A DNA stretch of 42,182 nt, taken from the NCBI RefSeq assembly GCF_001010415.1, contig NZ_JPLE01000067.1, positions 1 through 42,182 of the forward strand, given 5' to 3'. Positions 26,334-34,002 of the stretch are shown piece by piece. A model generated the notes under the pieces. It had not been told where the DNA came from. It worked only from the letters and a program-made list of their open reading frames with translations, and did no database searches. The DNA comes from Xanthomonas pisi DSM 18956. Lineage in GTDB: Bacteria; Pseudomonadota; Gammaproteobacteria; Xanthomonadales; Xanthomonadaceae. How positions within the stretch are numbered: the first letter of the stretch is position 1; each line of letters opens with the position of its first letter. A program made the position numbers and the translations under genes.

Positions 26334-27686
26334 CTAGTCCACCTGGCGCAGGATGCCGGCCAGCGTCTCGACCATCTGCCCGATCTGCTCGGCGGTGACG
26401 ATCAACGGTGGCGACAGTGCGATCACATCGCCGGTGACGCGCACCAGCAGGCCGCCGTCATGGAAGCAGCGCTCGAACACCTCGTAGCCGCGTGCGCCGG
26501 GCGCGCCATCGCGTGGCGCCAGCTCGATCGCACCGATCAGGCCGATGTTGCGGATATCGATGACGTGCGGCAGCCCGCGCAAGCTGTGCAGCGCGTCTTC
26601 CCAGTGCGGCCCCAACGTGATCGCACGCGAAAACAATCCTTCCTCGGCATAGGTGTCCAGGGTCGCAATCGCGGCCGCGCAGGCCAGCGGGTGACCGGAG
26701 TAGGTATAGCCATGAAACAGCTCGATGGCGTTTTGCGGCCCGTGCATGAAGGCGTCATGGATCGCATCGGCCACCAGCACCGCGCCCATCGGCACCGTGC
26801 CGCTGGTCAGGCCTTTGGCGGCGGTGATGATGTCGGGCGTGACACCGAAGCGCTGCGCGGCGAACGCCTCGCCCACGCGGCCGAAGCCGGTGATCACCTC
26901 GTCGAACACCAGGATGATGCCGTGGCGGTCGCAGATGGCGCGCAGCCGTTGCAGGTAGCCGTCCGGCGGCAGGATCACCCCGGCCGAGCCGGACACCGGT
27001 TCGACGAACACCGCGGCGATGGTGGAGGCGTCGTGCAGGGTGATCAGCCGCTCCAGGTCGTCGGCCAGCTCAGCGCCGTGCGCCGGCAGCCCCCGACAAT
27101 AGGCGTTGCGCTGCAGATCCAGGGTGTGGCGCAGATGGTCGGTGCCGGCCAGCAGCGGGCCGAACCATTTACGGTTGTTGGGCAGCCCGCCGATCGACAT
27201 GCCGCCGAAGCCGACCCCGTGATACGCCTTCTCGCGGCCGATGAAGCGGGTGCGCTGGCCTTCGCCGCGCAGGCGGTGGTAGGCCAGCACGATCTTCATC
27301 GCGCTATCGACCGCCTCTGAGCCGGAGTTGGTGAAGAACACATGGCCCAGGCCGGGCGGTGCGATGGCGGCCAGGCGTTGCGCGAGTTCGAACGGTAGCG
27401 GGGAACCCATCTGGAAGGTCGGGGCGAAATCCAGCGTGCCGGCCTGTGCGCGAATCGCCGCCACGATGCGTTCGCGCGCGTGTCCGGCATTGCAGCACCA
27501 CAGGCCGGCGGTGCCATCCAGGATCTGCCGGCCGTCGACATCGCGGTAATGCATGCCTGCGGCCGAGGCGAGCAGGCGAGGGCGCGCCTTGAACTGGCGG
27601 TTGGCGGTGAACGGCATCCAGAACGCATCCAGCTGCGGCGTCGCCGGTAGCGCGCCGGCGGTCTCGTGCGAAGGGTGGTCGTGCAT
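26334..27686 (-). CDS. Omega-amino acid:pyruvate aminotransferase (beta-alanine transaminase type), class III PLP
   Basis: Cytosolic pyridoxal-phosphate enzyme of 450 residues moving the terminal amino group of beta-alanine or similar omega-amines to pyruvate. It closely follows the pattern of Pseudomonas omega-amino acid-pyruvate transaminase: LDAFWMPFTANRQFKARPRLL near residue 19, DGTAGLWCCNAGHARE (57-72), FTNSGSEAVDSAMK (118-131), the PLP-binding aspartate D262 in ILVFDEVITGFGR, and the Schiff-base lysine K291 in TAAKGLTSGTVPMGAV. AAGGAG precedes the ATG. It stands alone on the minus strand. Beta-alanine, GABA or polyamine-derived aldehydes would connect it with the polyamine genes at 36836-41827, but that is inference. 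Confidence 0.92.
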   Translation of the reverse strand: MHDHPSHETAGALPATPQLDAFWMPFTANRQFKARPRLLASAAGMHYRDVDGRQILDGTAGLWCCNAGHARERIVAAIRAQAGTLDFAPTFQMGSPLPFELAQRLAAIAPPGLGHVFFTNSGSEAVDSAMKIVLAYHRLRGEGQRTRFIGREKAYHGVGFGGMSIGGLPNNRKWFGPLLAGTDHLRHTLDLQRNAYCRGLPAHGAELADDLERLITLHDASTIAAVFVEPVSGSAGVILPPDGYLQRLRAICDRHGIILVFDEVITGFGRVGEAFAAQRFGVTPDIITAAKGLTSGTVPMGAVLVADAIHDAFMHGPQNAIELFHGYTYSGHPLACAAAIATLDTYAEEGLFSRAITLGPHWEDALHSLRGLPHVIDIRNIGLIGAIELAPRDGAPGARGYEVFERCFHDGGLLVRVTGDVIALSPPLIVTAEQIGQMVETLAGILRQVD

Positions 27687-28048
27687 CGCAGGCTCCTTGA
27701 CGGGGATGGCACGACTCTACGGCAGCCTGCGCGGTGGCGGTCACCCTGGCCGACCGCGGCACCGCACCAGCCGGGCCTGGCATGCCGCGCGATCTAGTCC
27801 TTAAGAACTAGTCAATTAGTCGCAATGCCTGCCGCTAACGTCAAGGAAGGCTTGCGTGGCGCGGCTGTGGCAGGGCGATGGAACGCTGCGAGGCGATGCC
27901 GAGCATTGCAAAGACGCGAGGATCGCCGATGATGCGCCAGACCGGCCCCTGTCGGGTCTGATTGCCGTCGCCGGTCTGATCGGAGCACGCCACATCCATC
28001 GCAGCCGTCAATCGTATTCATCGCACTTTTTATCTTGGGGAAATGGGA
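27687..28048. other. Divergent intergenic region with a palindromic site
   Basis: A 362-base gap between the aminotransferase and transporter starts, so it must hold both promoters. I see one clear operator-like palindrome (27794-27811) and a GGGG ribosome site at 28037-28040, but no convincing -35/-10 pair. Confidence 0.6.
27794..27811. promoter_or_regulatory. Operator-like palindrome between aminotransferase and transporter
   Basis: CTAGTCCTTAAGAACTAG is an 18-base palindrome with one mismatched base pair (16 of 18 positions symmetric), centred on CTTAAG. A related ACTAGT...TTAGT string follows at once to 27820. It is 108 bases before the aminotransferase start and about 240 before the transporter. 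The shape suits a MarR- or TetR-type dimer, but no such regulator is adjacent. Confidence 0.55.
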
Positions 28049-29728
28049 ATGACGCAAGGATCCACCGTGGCGACAGCCAGTGGCGCAGACGCCGGTCTGC
28101 TGTCCAAGGAGCGCATCGTTGCGCGTCCGGGGTTCAATCGTTGGCTGGTTCCGCCGGCTGCACTGGCGATCCACCTGTGCATCGGCATGGCCTATGGCTT
28201 CAGTGTGTTCTGGCTACCGTTGTCCAAGGCGCTGGGCATCACCGAATCGATCGCCTGCCCGGCCGACATGGGCCTGTTCGCGCGCATGGTGGCGACCACT
28301 TGCGACTGGAAGATCAGCGAGCTGCAGTGGATGTACACGCTGTTCTTCGTGCTGCTGGGCTGTTCGGCGGCGATCTGGGGCGGCTGGCTGGAACGCGCCG
28401 GTCCGCGCAAGGCCGGCGTGGTCTCGGCGCTGTGCTGGTGCGGCGGCTTGGTGATCTCGGCGGCCGGCATCCACTTCCATCAGATCTGGATGCTGTGGCT
28501 GGGCTCGGGCGTGATCGGCGGCATCGGTCTGGGCCTGGGCTACATCTCGCCGGTGTCCACCCTGATCAAATGGTTCCCGGACCGCCGCGGCATGGCGACC
28601 GGCATGGCCATCATGGGCTTCGGTGGCGGTGCGATGATCGGCAGCCCGCTGGCCGATGCGCTGATGCGCCACTTCGCCACCCCCACCTCGGTGGGCGTGA
28701 TGGAAACCTTCCTGGTGATGGCTGCGCTGTATTTCGTGTTCATGATGGCCGGCGCCTTCGGTTACCGCGTGCCGCCGAGCGGCTGGACGCCCGCCGGCTG
28801 GACCGCGCCGGTGGCCAGCAACAACGCCATGATCACCGCCAACCACGTGCACGTGAAAAAGGTCTGGGGCATTCCGCAGTTCTGGCTGTTGTGGGGCGTG
28901 CTGTGCCTGAACGTCTCGGCCGGGATCGGCGTGATCGGCATGTCCTCGCCGATGCTGCAGGAAGTGTTCGGCGGCCGGTTGATCGGCGTGGATATCGGCT
29001 TCGGCAGCCTGGATCCGACCCAGCTGGCCAGCATCGCGGCGATCGCGGCCGGCTTTACCGGCCTGCTCAGCCTGTTCAACATCGGCGGCCGTTTCTTCTG
29101 GGCCAGCATGTCCGACAAGCTCGGCCGCAAGAACACCTACACGCTGTTCTTCGTGCTGGGCATCTGCCTGTATGCGGCGGCGCCGTCGGCCGGCGGCGTG
29201 GGCGGCATCGCGCTGTTCGTGGGCATCTTCTGCATCATCCTGTCGATGTATGGCGGCGGCTTCGCCACCATTCCGGCGTATCTGGCCGACCTGTTCGGCA
29301 CCCAGATGGTCGGCGCCATCCATGGCCGTCTGCTGACCGCCTGGGCCACCGCCGGCATCCTGGGCCCGGTGGTGGTGGGTTATATGCGCGAGTACCAGCT
29401 GGCGCACGGCAGCCCGCCGTCACAGGTCTACAACACCACCATGTACATCCTCGCCGGCATGCTCGTGCTCGGCCTGATCTGCAATCTGTTGGTGCGCCCG
29501 GTGGCCGCGCGTCATTTCATGACGCCGGACGAACTGGCACGCGAAAAGCAGCTGGCGCACGAGAAGGTCGACCGCAGCGGGCATGCGGTGCTGCCGCCGG
29601 AACAGATGGCGCGCATCGGGCATGGCGGCAATCCCGCGCTGGTCGCGTTCGCTTGGCTGGCGGTCGGCATCCCGATGGCGTTCGGTATCTGGGTGACGCT
29701 GCAGAAAGCCTTCGTGCTGTTCCATTGA
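28049..29728 (+). CDS. OFA-family MFS transporter (oxalate/formate antiporter type)
   Basis: Inner-membrane carrier of 559 residues, related to oxalate:formate exchanger OxlT and E. coli YhjX. Features: RWLVPPAALAIHLCIGMAYGFSVFWLPL (first helix), SELQWMYTLFFVLLGCSAAIWGGWLERAGPRKAG, GLGLGYISPVSTLIKWFPDRRGMATGMAIMGFGGGA (family signature), then FFWASMSDKLGRKNTY in the second half. Total of about 12-14 helices, with a cytoplasmic loop (FMTPDELAREKQLAHEKVDRSG) before the last helix. ATG at 28049 is preferred over 28043 because GGGG at 28037-28040 is then eight bases away. Six bases separate it from fdhD, implying that it supplies or removes a carboxylate for the YdeP-type oxidoreductase; the true substrate (oxalate, formate, pyruvate) is open. 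Confidence 0.9.
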   Translation: MTQGSTVATASGADAGLLSKERIVARPGFNRWLVPPAALAIHLCIGMAYGFSVFWLPLSKALGITESIACPADMGLFARMVATTCDWKISELQWMYTLFFVLLGCSAAIWGGWLERAGPRKAGVVSALCWCGGLVISAAGIHFHQIWMLWLGSGVIGGIGLGLGYISPVSTLIKWFPDRRGMATGMAIMGFGGGAMIGSPLADALMRHFATPTSVGVMETFLVMAALYFVFMMAGAFGYRVPPSGWTPAGWTAPVASNNAMITANHVHVKKVWGIPQFWLLWGVLCLNVSAGIGVIGMSSPMLQEVFGGRLIGVDIGFGSLDPTQLASIAAIAAGFTGLLSLFNIGGRFFWASMSDKLGRKNTYTLFFVLGICLYAAAPSAGGVGGIALFVGIFCIILSMYGGGFATIPAYLADLFGTQMVGAIHGRLLTAWATAGILGPVVVGYMREYQLAHGSPPSQVYNTTMYILAGMLVLGLICNLLVRPVAARHFMTPDELAREKQLAHEKVDRSGHAVLPPEQMARIGHGGNPALVAFAWLAVGIPMAFGIWVTLQKAFVLFH

Positions 29729-29734
29729 GGTGAG

Positions 29735-30580
29735 ATGACCAGTCCGTCTTCCCGCGCAGTGCGCCCCGGTAGTGTGGTGCGCACGGTCGTCCGCCATCGC
29801 GGCGGTCGCGGTGCCACGGTGCAGGACATGGTGGCGGCCGAAATGCCGGTTGCCCTGATCTATAACCAGGTGCCGTTCGCGGTGATGATGGCCACGCCGG
29901 AGGACCTGGAGGATTTCGCGCTCGGCTTCTCGTTGAGCGAGGGCATCGTCGACCATGCGCAGGACCTGCGCGTGGTCGCGGTGGAAACTTTCCTGGAAGG
30001 CGCTTCGTTGCAGATCGAGATCCCGCCCGAGCGCGCGGCCGCATTGGATCAGCGGCGGCGCAACCTGGATGGACGCAGCGGTTGCGGCGTGTGCGGCAAC
30101 GAATCGATCGAGGCGGTGCTGCGCGTGCCGCCGCGGCTGCAGTCGACGCTGCAGATCGATGCCGATGCGTTGGCGCGTGCGCTGGAGGCGTTGCATGCGC
30201 AGCAGCCGATTGCCGCGCAGACCGGCGCGGTGCATGCGGCCGGTTGGGCGGATGCGCACGGGGTGGTGCAGCTCGTGCGCGAAGACGTCGGGCGCCACAA
30301 TGCCTTGGACAAATTGATCGGTGCATTGGCGCGCGCGCGCATCAATGCATCGCAAGGGTTTGCGGTCGTCACCAGCCGCGCCAGTTACGAAATGGCCATG
30401 AAAGCTGCGCAGGCCCGGATTCCGCTGCTGGCAGCGATTTCCGCACCGACTGCGCTGGCGATCAGCCTGGCCGACAGCGCGGGACTGACCCTGATCGGGT
30501 TTGCCCGCAATCACGATTGTGTTGTTTACAGCCATCCACAACGCCTGGATCTGGGCGTTGCCGTGGGAGAGCCCGCATGA
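29735..30580 (+). CDS. fdhD: FdhD, sulfurtransferase required for formate dehydrogenase activity
   Basis: Protein of 281 residues that in E. coli passes sulfur from IscS to the bis-MGD molybdenum cofactor before its insertion into formate dehydrogenase. Visible marks are NQVPFAVMMATPEDLEDFALGFSLSEGI (about 44-71), the catalytic pair C117-GV-C120 in RSGCGVCGNES, and AGWADAHGVVQLVREDVGRHNALDKLIG with RASYEMAMKAAQARIPLLAAISAPTALAI near the end. GAGGTGAG overlapping the transporter stop is its ribosome site. Its stop overlaps the ATG of the oxidoreductase (ATGA), so enzyme and maturation factor are translationally coupled, which argues that the enzyme needs sulfurated bis-MGD cofactor. Confidence 0.96.
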   Translation: MTSPSSRAVRPGSVVRTVVRHRGGRGATVQDMVAAEMPVALIYNQVPFAVMMATPEDLEDFALGFSLSEGIVDHAQDLRVVAVETFLEGASLQIEIPPERAAALDQRRRNLDGRSGCGVCGNESIEAVLRVPPRLQSTLQIDADALARALEALHAQQPIAAQTGAVHAAGWADAHGVVQLVREDVGRHNALDKLIGALARARINASQGFAVVTSRASYEMAMKAAQARIPLLAAISAPTALAISLADSAGLTLIGFARNHDCVVYSHPQRLDLGVAVGEPA

Positions 30581-32925
30581 GCAAGAAAACCATCAAGCAG
30601 TACGACAATCCCGCAGGCGGCTGGGGCGCATTGCGCTCGGTGGCCAAGCACCTGATGGAACAGGACATCGCGGTGCAGGGCGCCAAGACGCTGCTGCACG
30701 CCAACCAGCCGGACGGCTTCGATTGCCCGGGCTGCGCCTGGCCGGATCGCGACCATACCTCCACCTTCGAATTCTGCGAAAACGGCGCCAAGGCCGTGGC
30801 CGCCGAATCCACCGCGCGCCGCGCCGGGCCGGAACTGTTCGCCTCGCACAGCGTCAGCCTGTTGTCGCAGTACAGCGACTATTGGCTGGAAGGGCAGGGT
30901 CGGTTGACCCACCCGATGCGTTACGACGCCGCCACCGACCATTACGTGCCGGTGAGCTGGGACGACGCGTTTGCGCAGATCGCCGGCCATCTCAATGGCC
31001 TGGCGACGCCGGACGAGGCGATCTTCTACACCTCCGGGCGTACCAGCAACGAAGCGGCATTTTTGTATCAATTGTTCGTGCGCGAATTCGGCACCAACAA
31101 CTTCCCGGACTGCTCCAACATGTGCCACGAACCGTCCGGCACCGCGCTGCGTTCGCAGATCGGCGTGGGCAAGGGCACAGTGTCGCTGCACGATTTCGAA
31201 CTGGCCGATGCCATCTTCATCTTCGGCCAGAATCCGGGCACCAATCACCCGCGCATGCTGGGCGAGCTGCGCCAGGCCTCCAAGCGCGGCGCGGCGATTG
31301 CGGCGTTCAATCCGCTGCGCGAGCGCGGGCTGGAGAAGTTCGCCGACCCGCAGGACAAGCTCGAGATGCTGCACAACGGCTCCACGCGCATCGCCTCGGA
31401 TTACTTCCAGCTCAAGATCGGCGGCGACCTGGCGGCATTGAAGGGCATCATCAAGCACGTGCTGGAGCGCGATGCGCAGGCCCAGCGCGACGGCACGCCG
31501 CGTCTGCTGGATCTGGATTTCATCGCCGAGCACACCGCCAATTTCGACGCATTCGCTGCCGATGTGCATGCCGAAAGCTGGGACACCATCGTCGAAGAGT
31601 CCGGTCTGGACGAAGCGGCGCTGCGCAAGGCCGGCGAAATCTACCTGAAGGCCGAGCGCGTGATCGCGTGCTGGGGCATGGGCATCACCCAGCACAAGCA
31701 CTCGGTGGCCACCATCCACATGATCACCAACCTGCTGCTGCTGCGCGGCCATCTGGGCCGTCCCGGCGCAGGCGTGTGCCCGGTGCGCGGACACAGCAAC
31801 GTGCAGGGCGACCGCACGATGATGATCTACGAAAAACCGCCGGCCGCGTTCCTGGACAAGCTGCAGTCGGTGTTCGGCTTTGCGCCACCGCGCGAAGACG
31901 GCTTCGACACCGTCGGTGCGATCGAAGCGATGCTGGATGGGCGCGGCAAGGTGTTCTTCGCGATGGGCGGCAATTTTGCCGCCGCCACGCCGGATACCGA
32001 TGCCACCCATCGCGCGCTGCGCAACTGCGAGCTCACCGTCCACGTCACCACCAAGCTCAATCGCAGTCACTTGGTGCATGGACGCGATGCGCTGATCCTG
32101 CCCTGCCTGGGGCGCACCGAAATCGATATCCAGGACGCCGGCTCGCAGGGCGTGACGGTGGAGGATTCGATGAGCATGGTGCACCTGTCGGCCGGCATCA
32201 ATCCGCCGGCCTCGCCGGACCTGTTGTCCGAGCCGGCGATCGTGGCGCGCATGGCCGAAGCCACCTTGGGTGCGCGCAGCGCCATCCGCTGGCGCTGGCT
32301 GGTGGGCGACTACGACCGCATCCGCGACCTGATCGCCCAGGTGTTCCCGGACTTTGCCGATTTCAACCAGCGGGTGCGTACGCCGGGCGGCTTCCGTCTG
32401 TCCAATACCGCGCGCGACCGCAACTGGGTCACGCCCGAGCAGCGTGCGGTGTTCAAATCGCACGCGGTGCCCACCGACAACCCGATCCATCGCGCGCGTC
32501 GTTCGCGCGGCGATCAAATGGTGTTCACGCTGGCCACCACCCGCTCGCACGATCAGTACAACACCACCATCTACGGGCTGGATGATCGCTACCGCGGCGT
32601 GTTCGGCGAGCGCCGCGTGCTGTTCATCAACGGCGCCGACATTGCCGCATTGAACATGAAGGCCGGCGACTGGGTGGACCTGGAAAGCCTGTGCGAGGAT
32701 GGCGTGCGCCGCGAGGCGCGGCGCTTCCTGCTGGTGGACTACAACATTCCGCGCGGCTGCCTGGCCGCGTATTACCCGGAAACCAATGCGCTGGTGCCAT
32801 TGTCGAGTTTTGCCGACGAGGCGCGCACGCCGACCTCCAAGTCGATTCCGGTGATCGTGCTGCCGCACCGCGCCGAAACCGCCGATGCGGCGCCGCGCGA
32901 TATCGGAGCGGTACTTGTCCGCTGA
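30577..32925 (+). CDS. ydeP: FdhF/YdeP-family molybdopterin oxidoreductase (formate-dehydrogenase-like)
   Basis: Cytosolic molybdo-bis-MGD enzyme of 782 residues without an export signal. It matches E. coli YdeP segment by segment: GGWGALRSVA near 14, PDGFDCPGCAWPD (45-57), FEFCENGAKA, YTSGRTSNEAAFLYQLFVREFGTNNFPDCSNMCHEPSG (151-188, candidate Mo ligand C183), GHSNVQGDR, TKLNRSHL, and RSHDQYNTTIYGLDDRYRGVFGERRV near the C-terminus. N-terminal cysteines (C50, C53, C67) do not form the usual four-cysteine iron-sulfur motif of FdhF. YdeP of E. coli is linked to acid resistance in the EvgA regulon, but its substrate is not established, so formate dehydrogenase is only an analogy. No electron-transfer subunit gene is adjacent. 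Confidence 0.93.
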   Translation: MSKKTIKQYDNPAGGWGALRSVAKHLMEQDIAVQGAKTLLHANQPDGFDCPGCAWPDRDHTSTFEFCENGAKAVAAESTARRAGPELFASHSVSLLSQYSDYWLEGQGRLTHPMRYDAATDHYVPVSWDDAFAQIAGHLNGLATPDEAIFYTSGRTSNEAAFLYQLFVREFGTNNFPDCSNMCHEPSGTALRSQIGVGKGTVSLHDFELADAIFIFGQNPGTNHPRMLGELRQASKRGAAIAAFNPLRERGLEKFADPQDKLEMLHNGSTRIASDYFQLKIGGDLAALKGIIKHVLERDAQAQRDGTPRLLDLDFIAEHTANFDAFAADVHAESWDTIVEESGLDEAALRKAGEIYLKAERVIACWGMGITQHKHSVATIHMITNLLLLRGHLGRPGAGVCPVRGHSNVQGDRTMMIYEKPPAAFLDKLQSVFGFAPPREDGFDTVGAIEAMLDGRGKVFFAMGGNFAAATPDTDATHRALRNCELTVHVTTKLNRSHLVHGRDALILPCLGRTEIDIQDAGSQGVTVEDSMSMVHLSAGINPPASPDLLSEPAIVARMAEATLGARSAIRWRWLVGDYDRIRDLIAQVFPDFADFNQRVRTPGGFRLSNTARDRNWVTPEQRAVFKSHAVPTDNPIHRARRSRGDQMVFTLATTRSHDQYNTTIYGLDDRYRGVFGERRVLFINGADIAALNMKAGDWVDLESLCEDGVRREARRFLLVDYNIPRGCLAAYYPETNALVPLSSFADEARTPTSKSIPVIVLPHRAETADAAPRDIGAVLVR

Positions 32926-33193
32926 TCCGCAGCTCACCGCGCAGTTGCTGCAGGCGCTGGCCGACACGCCCGATGGCGTGTCGCTGGCAAGGTTGTGCAA
33001 ACAGCTGGGCGTGCGCATGAGCGTGCTGCTGCGCACGCTCGCCTGGCTGGGCAGTGCCAACCTGGATGGCCAGCCCGGCCCGGGCTGGATCCACGTGGAA
33101 GAACGCAGCGAGCGGCAATTCGCGGTGCTGACGCCAGTCGGCTTGGCGGCACAGGCGCAGCGTGCAACGGTGCAGGCGCCGCAGGGCAATTAA
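32915..33193 (+). CDS. Small winged-helix-like protein at the end of the ydeP operon
   Basis: 92 residues from a TTG start at 32915, with GGAG six bases upstream (32905-32908). The first 11 bases overlap the end of the oxidoreductase gene. A start at ATG 32885 would give 102 residues but lacks a ribosome site and lengthens the overlap. Residues about 5-45 (LTAQLLQALADTPDGVSLARLCKQLGVRMSVLLRTLAWLGSANL) look like a winged helix-turn-helix, and WIHVEERSERQFAVLTPVGLAAQAQ like the wing and following strand. It may be a DNA-binding regulator or a protein-interaction partner of the enzyme. I know of no characterised homologue. Confidence 0.75.
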   Translation: MSADPQLTAQLLQALADTPDGVSLARLCKQLGVRMSVLLRTLAWLGSANLDGQPGPGWIHVEERSERQFAVLTPVGLAAQAQRATVQAPQGN

Positions 33194-33211
33194 GCAATCT
33201 TCTGGATTGCT
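33193..33211. terminator. Weak hairpin at the end of the ydeP operon
   Basis: AGCAATC-TTCTG-GATTGCT, seven perfect pairs starting on the last base of the stop codon of the small protein gene. No T-run follows; low-confidence terminator. Confidence 0.35.
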
Positions 33212-34002
33212 GTGTTGAACATCTGGCGCTGTTTGGCTGAGGTCGGAAGCTTGGATCAAGTGCCGAGTCGGTCGAGTGCACGATGCCCTCAACGCATGCG
33301 TGACACGCCGTGAACCCGTCAATGGGGACTCGACGGCGGCATCCATGCCACCAACGGTCCCGCAAGCGATGCGGGCACCGCACCAGAGAGTTGGCTGGTG
33401 ACGTTACTGAAGAACGAAGCACTGCAGTACACGGTCGATGGTGACTCGGAAGCTTGGATCAGGCGCCGAGTCGGTCGAGTGCGCGGTGCCCTCACCGCAC
33501 CAGACAGTTTGCTGGCTGCGTTGTTGAACACCATGCACACCGACAATCTCGACTGGTCCTTGCCCGCCCACCGTCGCGGGACCTTACGCGGCATGGATGC
33601 CGCGTAAGAGCTTGCAAGGACGTACTTGCAGCGTGTCCTGCGATGGTGGGCGGGCAAGGGTCCTGCAGCCAAAGCTGAAGATCATCAGCCCTACAAGTGA
33701 TCTATCTTCGTTATTCGACCAGTCCGTAGTTGCAGCGTTTCCCTCGATGGTGGGCGAACGACGGCCCGGCAGCCAAGTCGCAGATCATCCGTCTTTTCGA
33801 TCAACGCATTGCTAGCAGGCCATCCCTGCTCATCTGACGACTGCTCGCTACGTTTTGTCGGCTCCCTTCAGGGAGGAAGATGGCATGGCCCACGCGCCAG
33901 GCGGTCACGTCTGTAACTTTTTCCAGGCCGGTTGGTCCGCGCAAACAGCCGCGGCGATCTGCCAGAATCGGCCGTCTTGTCTTGTCTGGATGCCGATCAA
34001 CG
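33212..34002. repeat. Gene-free zone of degenerate repeats
   Basis: A 51-base block at 33245-33295 recurs at 33448-33498 with about five differences (both start GGAAGCTTGGATCA). A block starting ACCGCACCAGA at 33377 recurs in part at 33494. A third pair shares GATGGTGGGCG at about 33627-33690 and 33730-33790. A perfect 11-base inverted repeat TTACGCGGCAT-GG-ATGCCGCGTAA (33584-33607) is nested inside GTCCTTGC/GCAAGGAC (33556-33621). Larger complementary arms, CCTTGCCCGCCCACC and its complement, lie near 33558 and 33645. Open frames here reflect the repeats and are not protein-like. From 33840 to 34002 I see nothing clear. Confidence 0.8.

Noticed and set aside
30577..32925. Calling the molybdoenzyme a catalytic formate dehydrogenase
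   Set aside because: It matches the YdeP branch, lacks the four-cysteine cluster motif of FdhF and has no partner subunit genes; formate is only one possible substrate.
33319..33672. A 117-codon minus-strand frame and similar small frames in the repeat zone as possible genes
   Set aside because: Their repeated peptide segments simply translate the direct repeats, and no convincing start or homology is seen.
33880..34002. Extended N-terminus of the MHS transporter
   Set aside because: The extra 41 residues are Arg/Pro/Ser-rich and precede the normal family N-terminus; the internal ATG at 34003 gives a standard-length protein.
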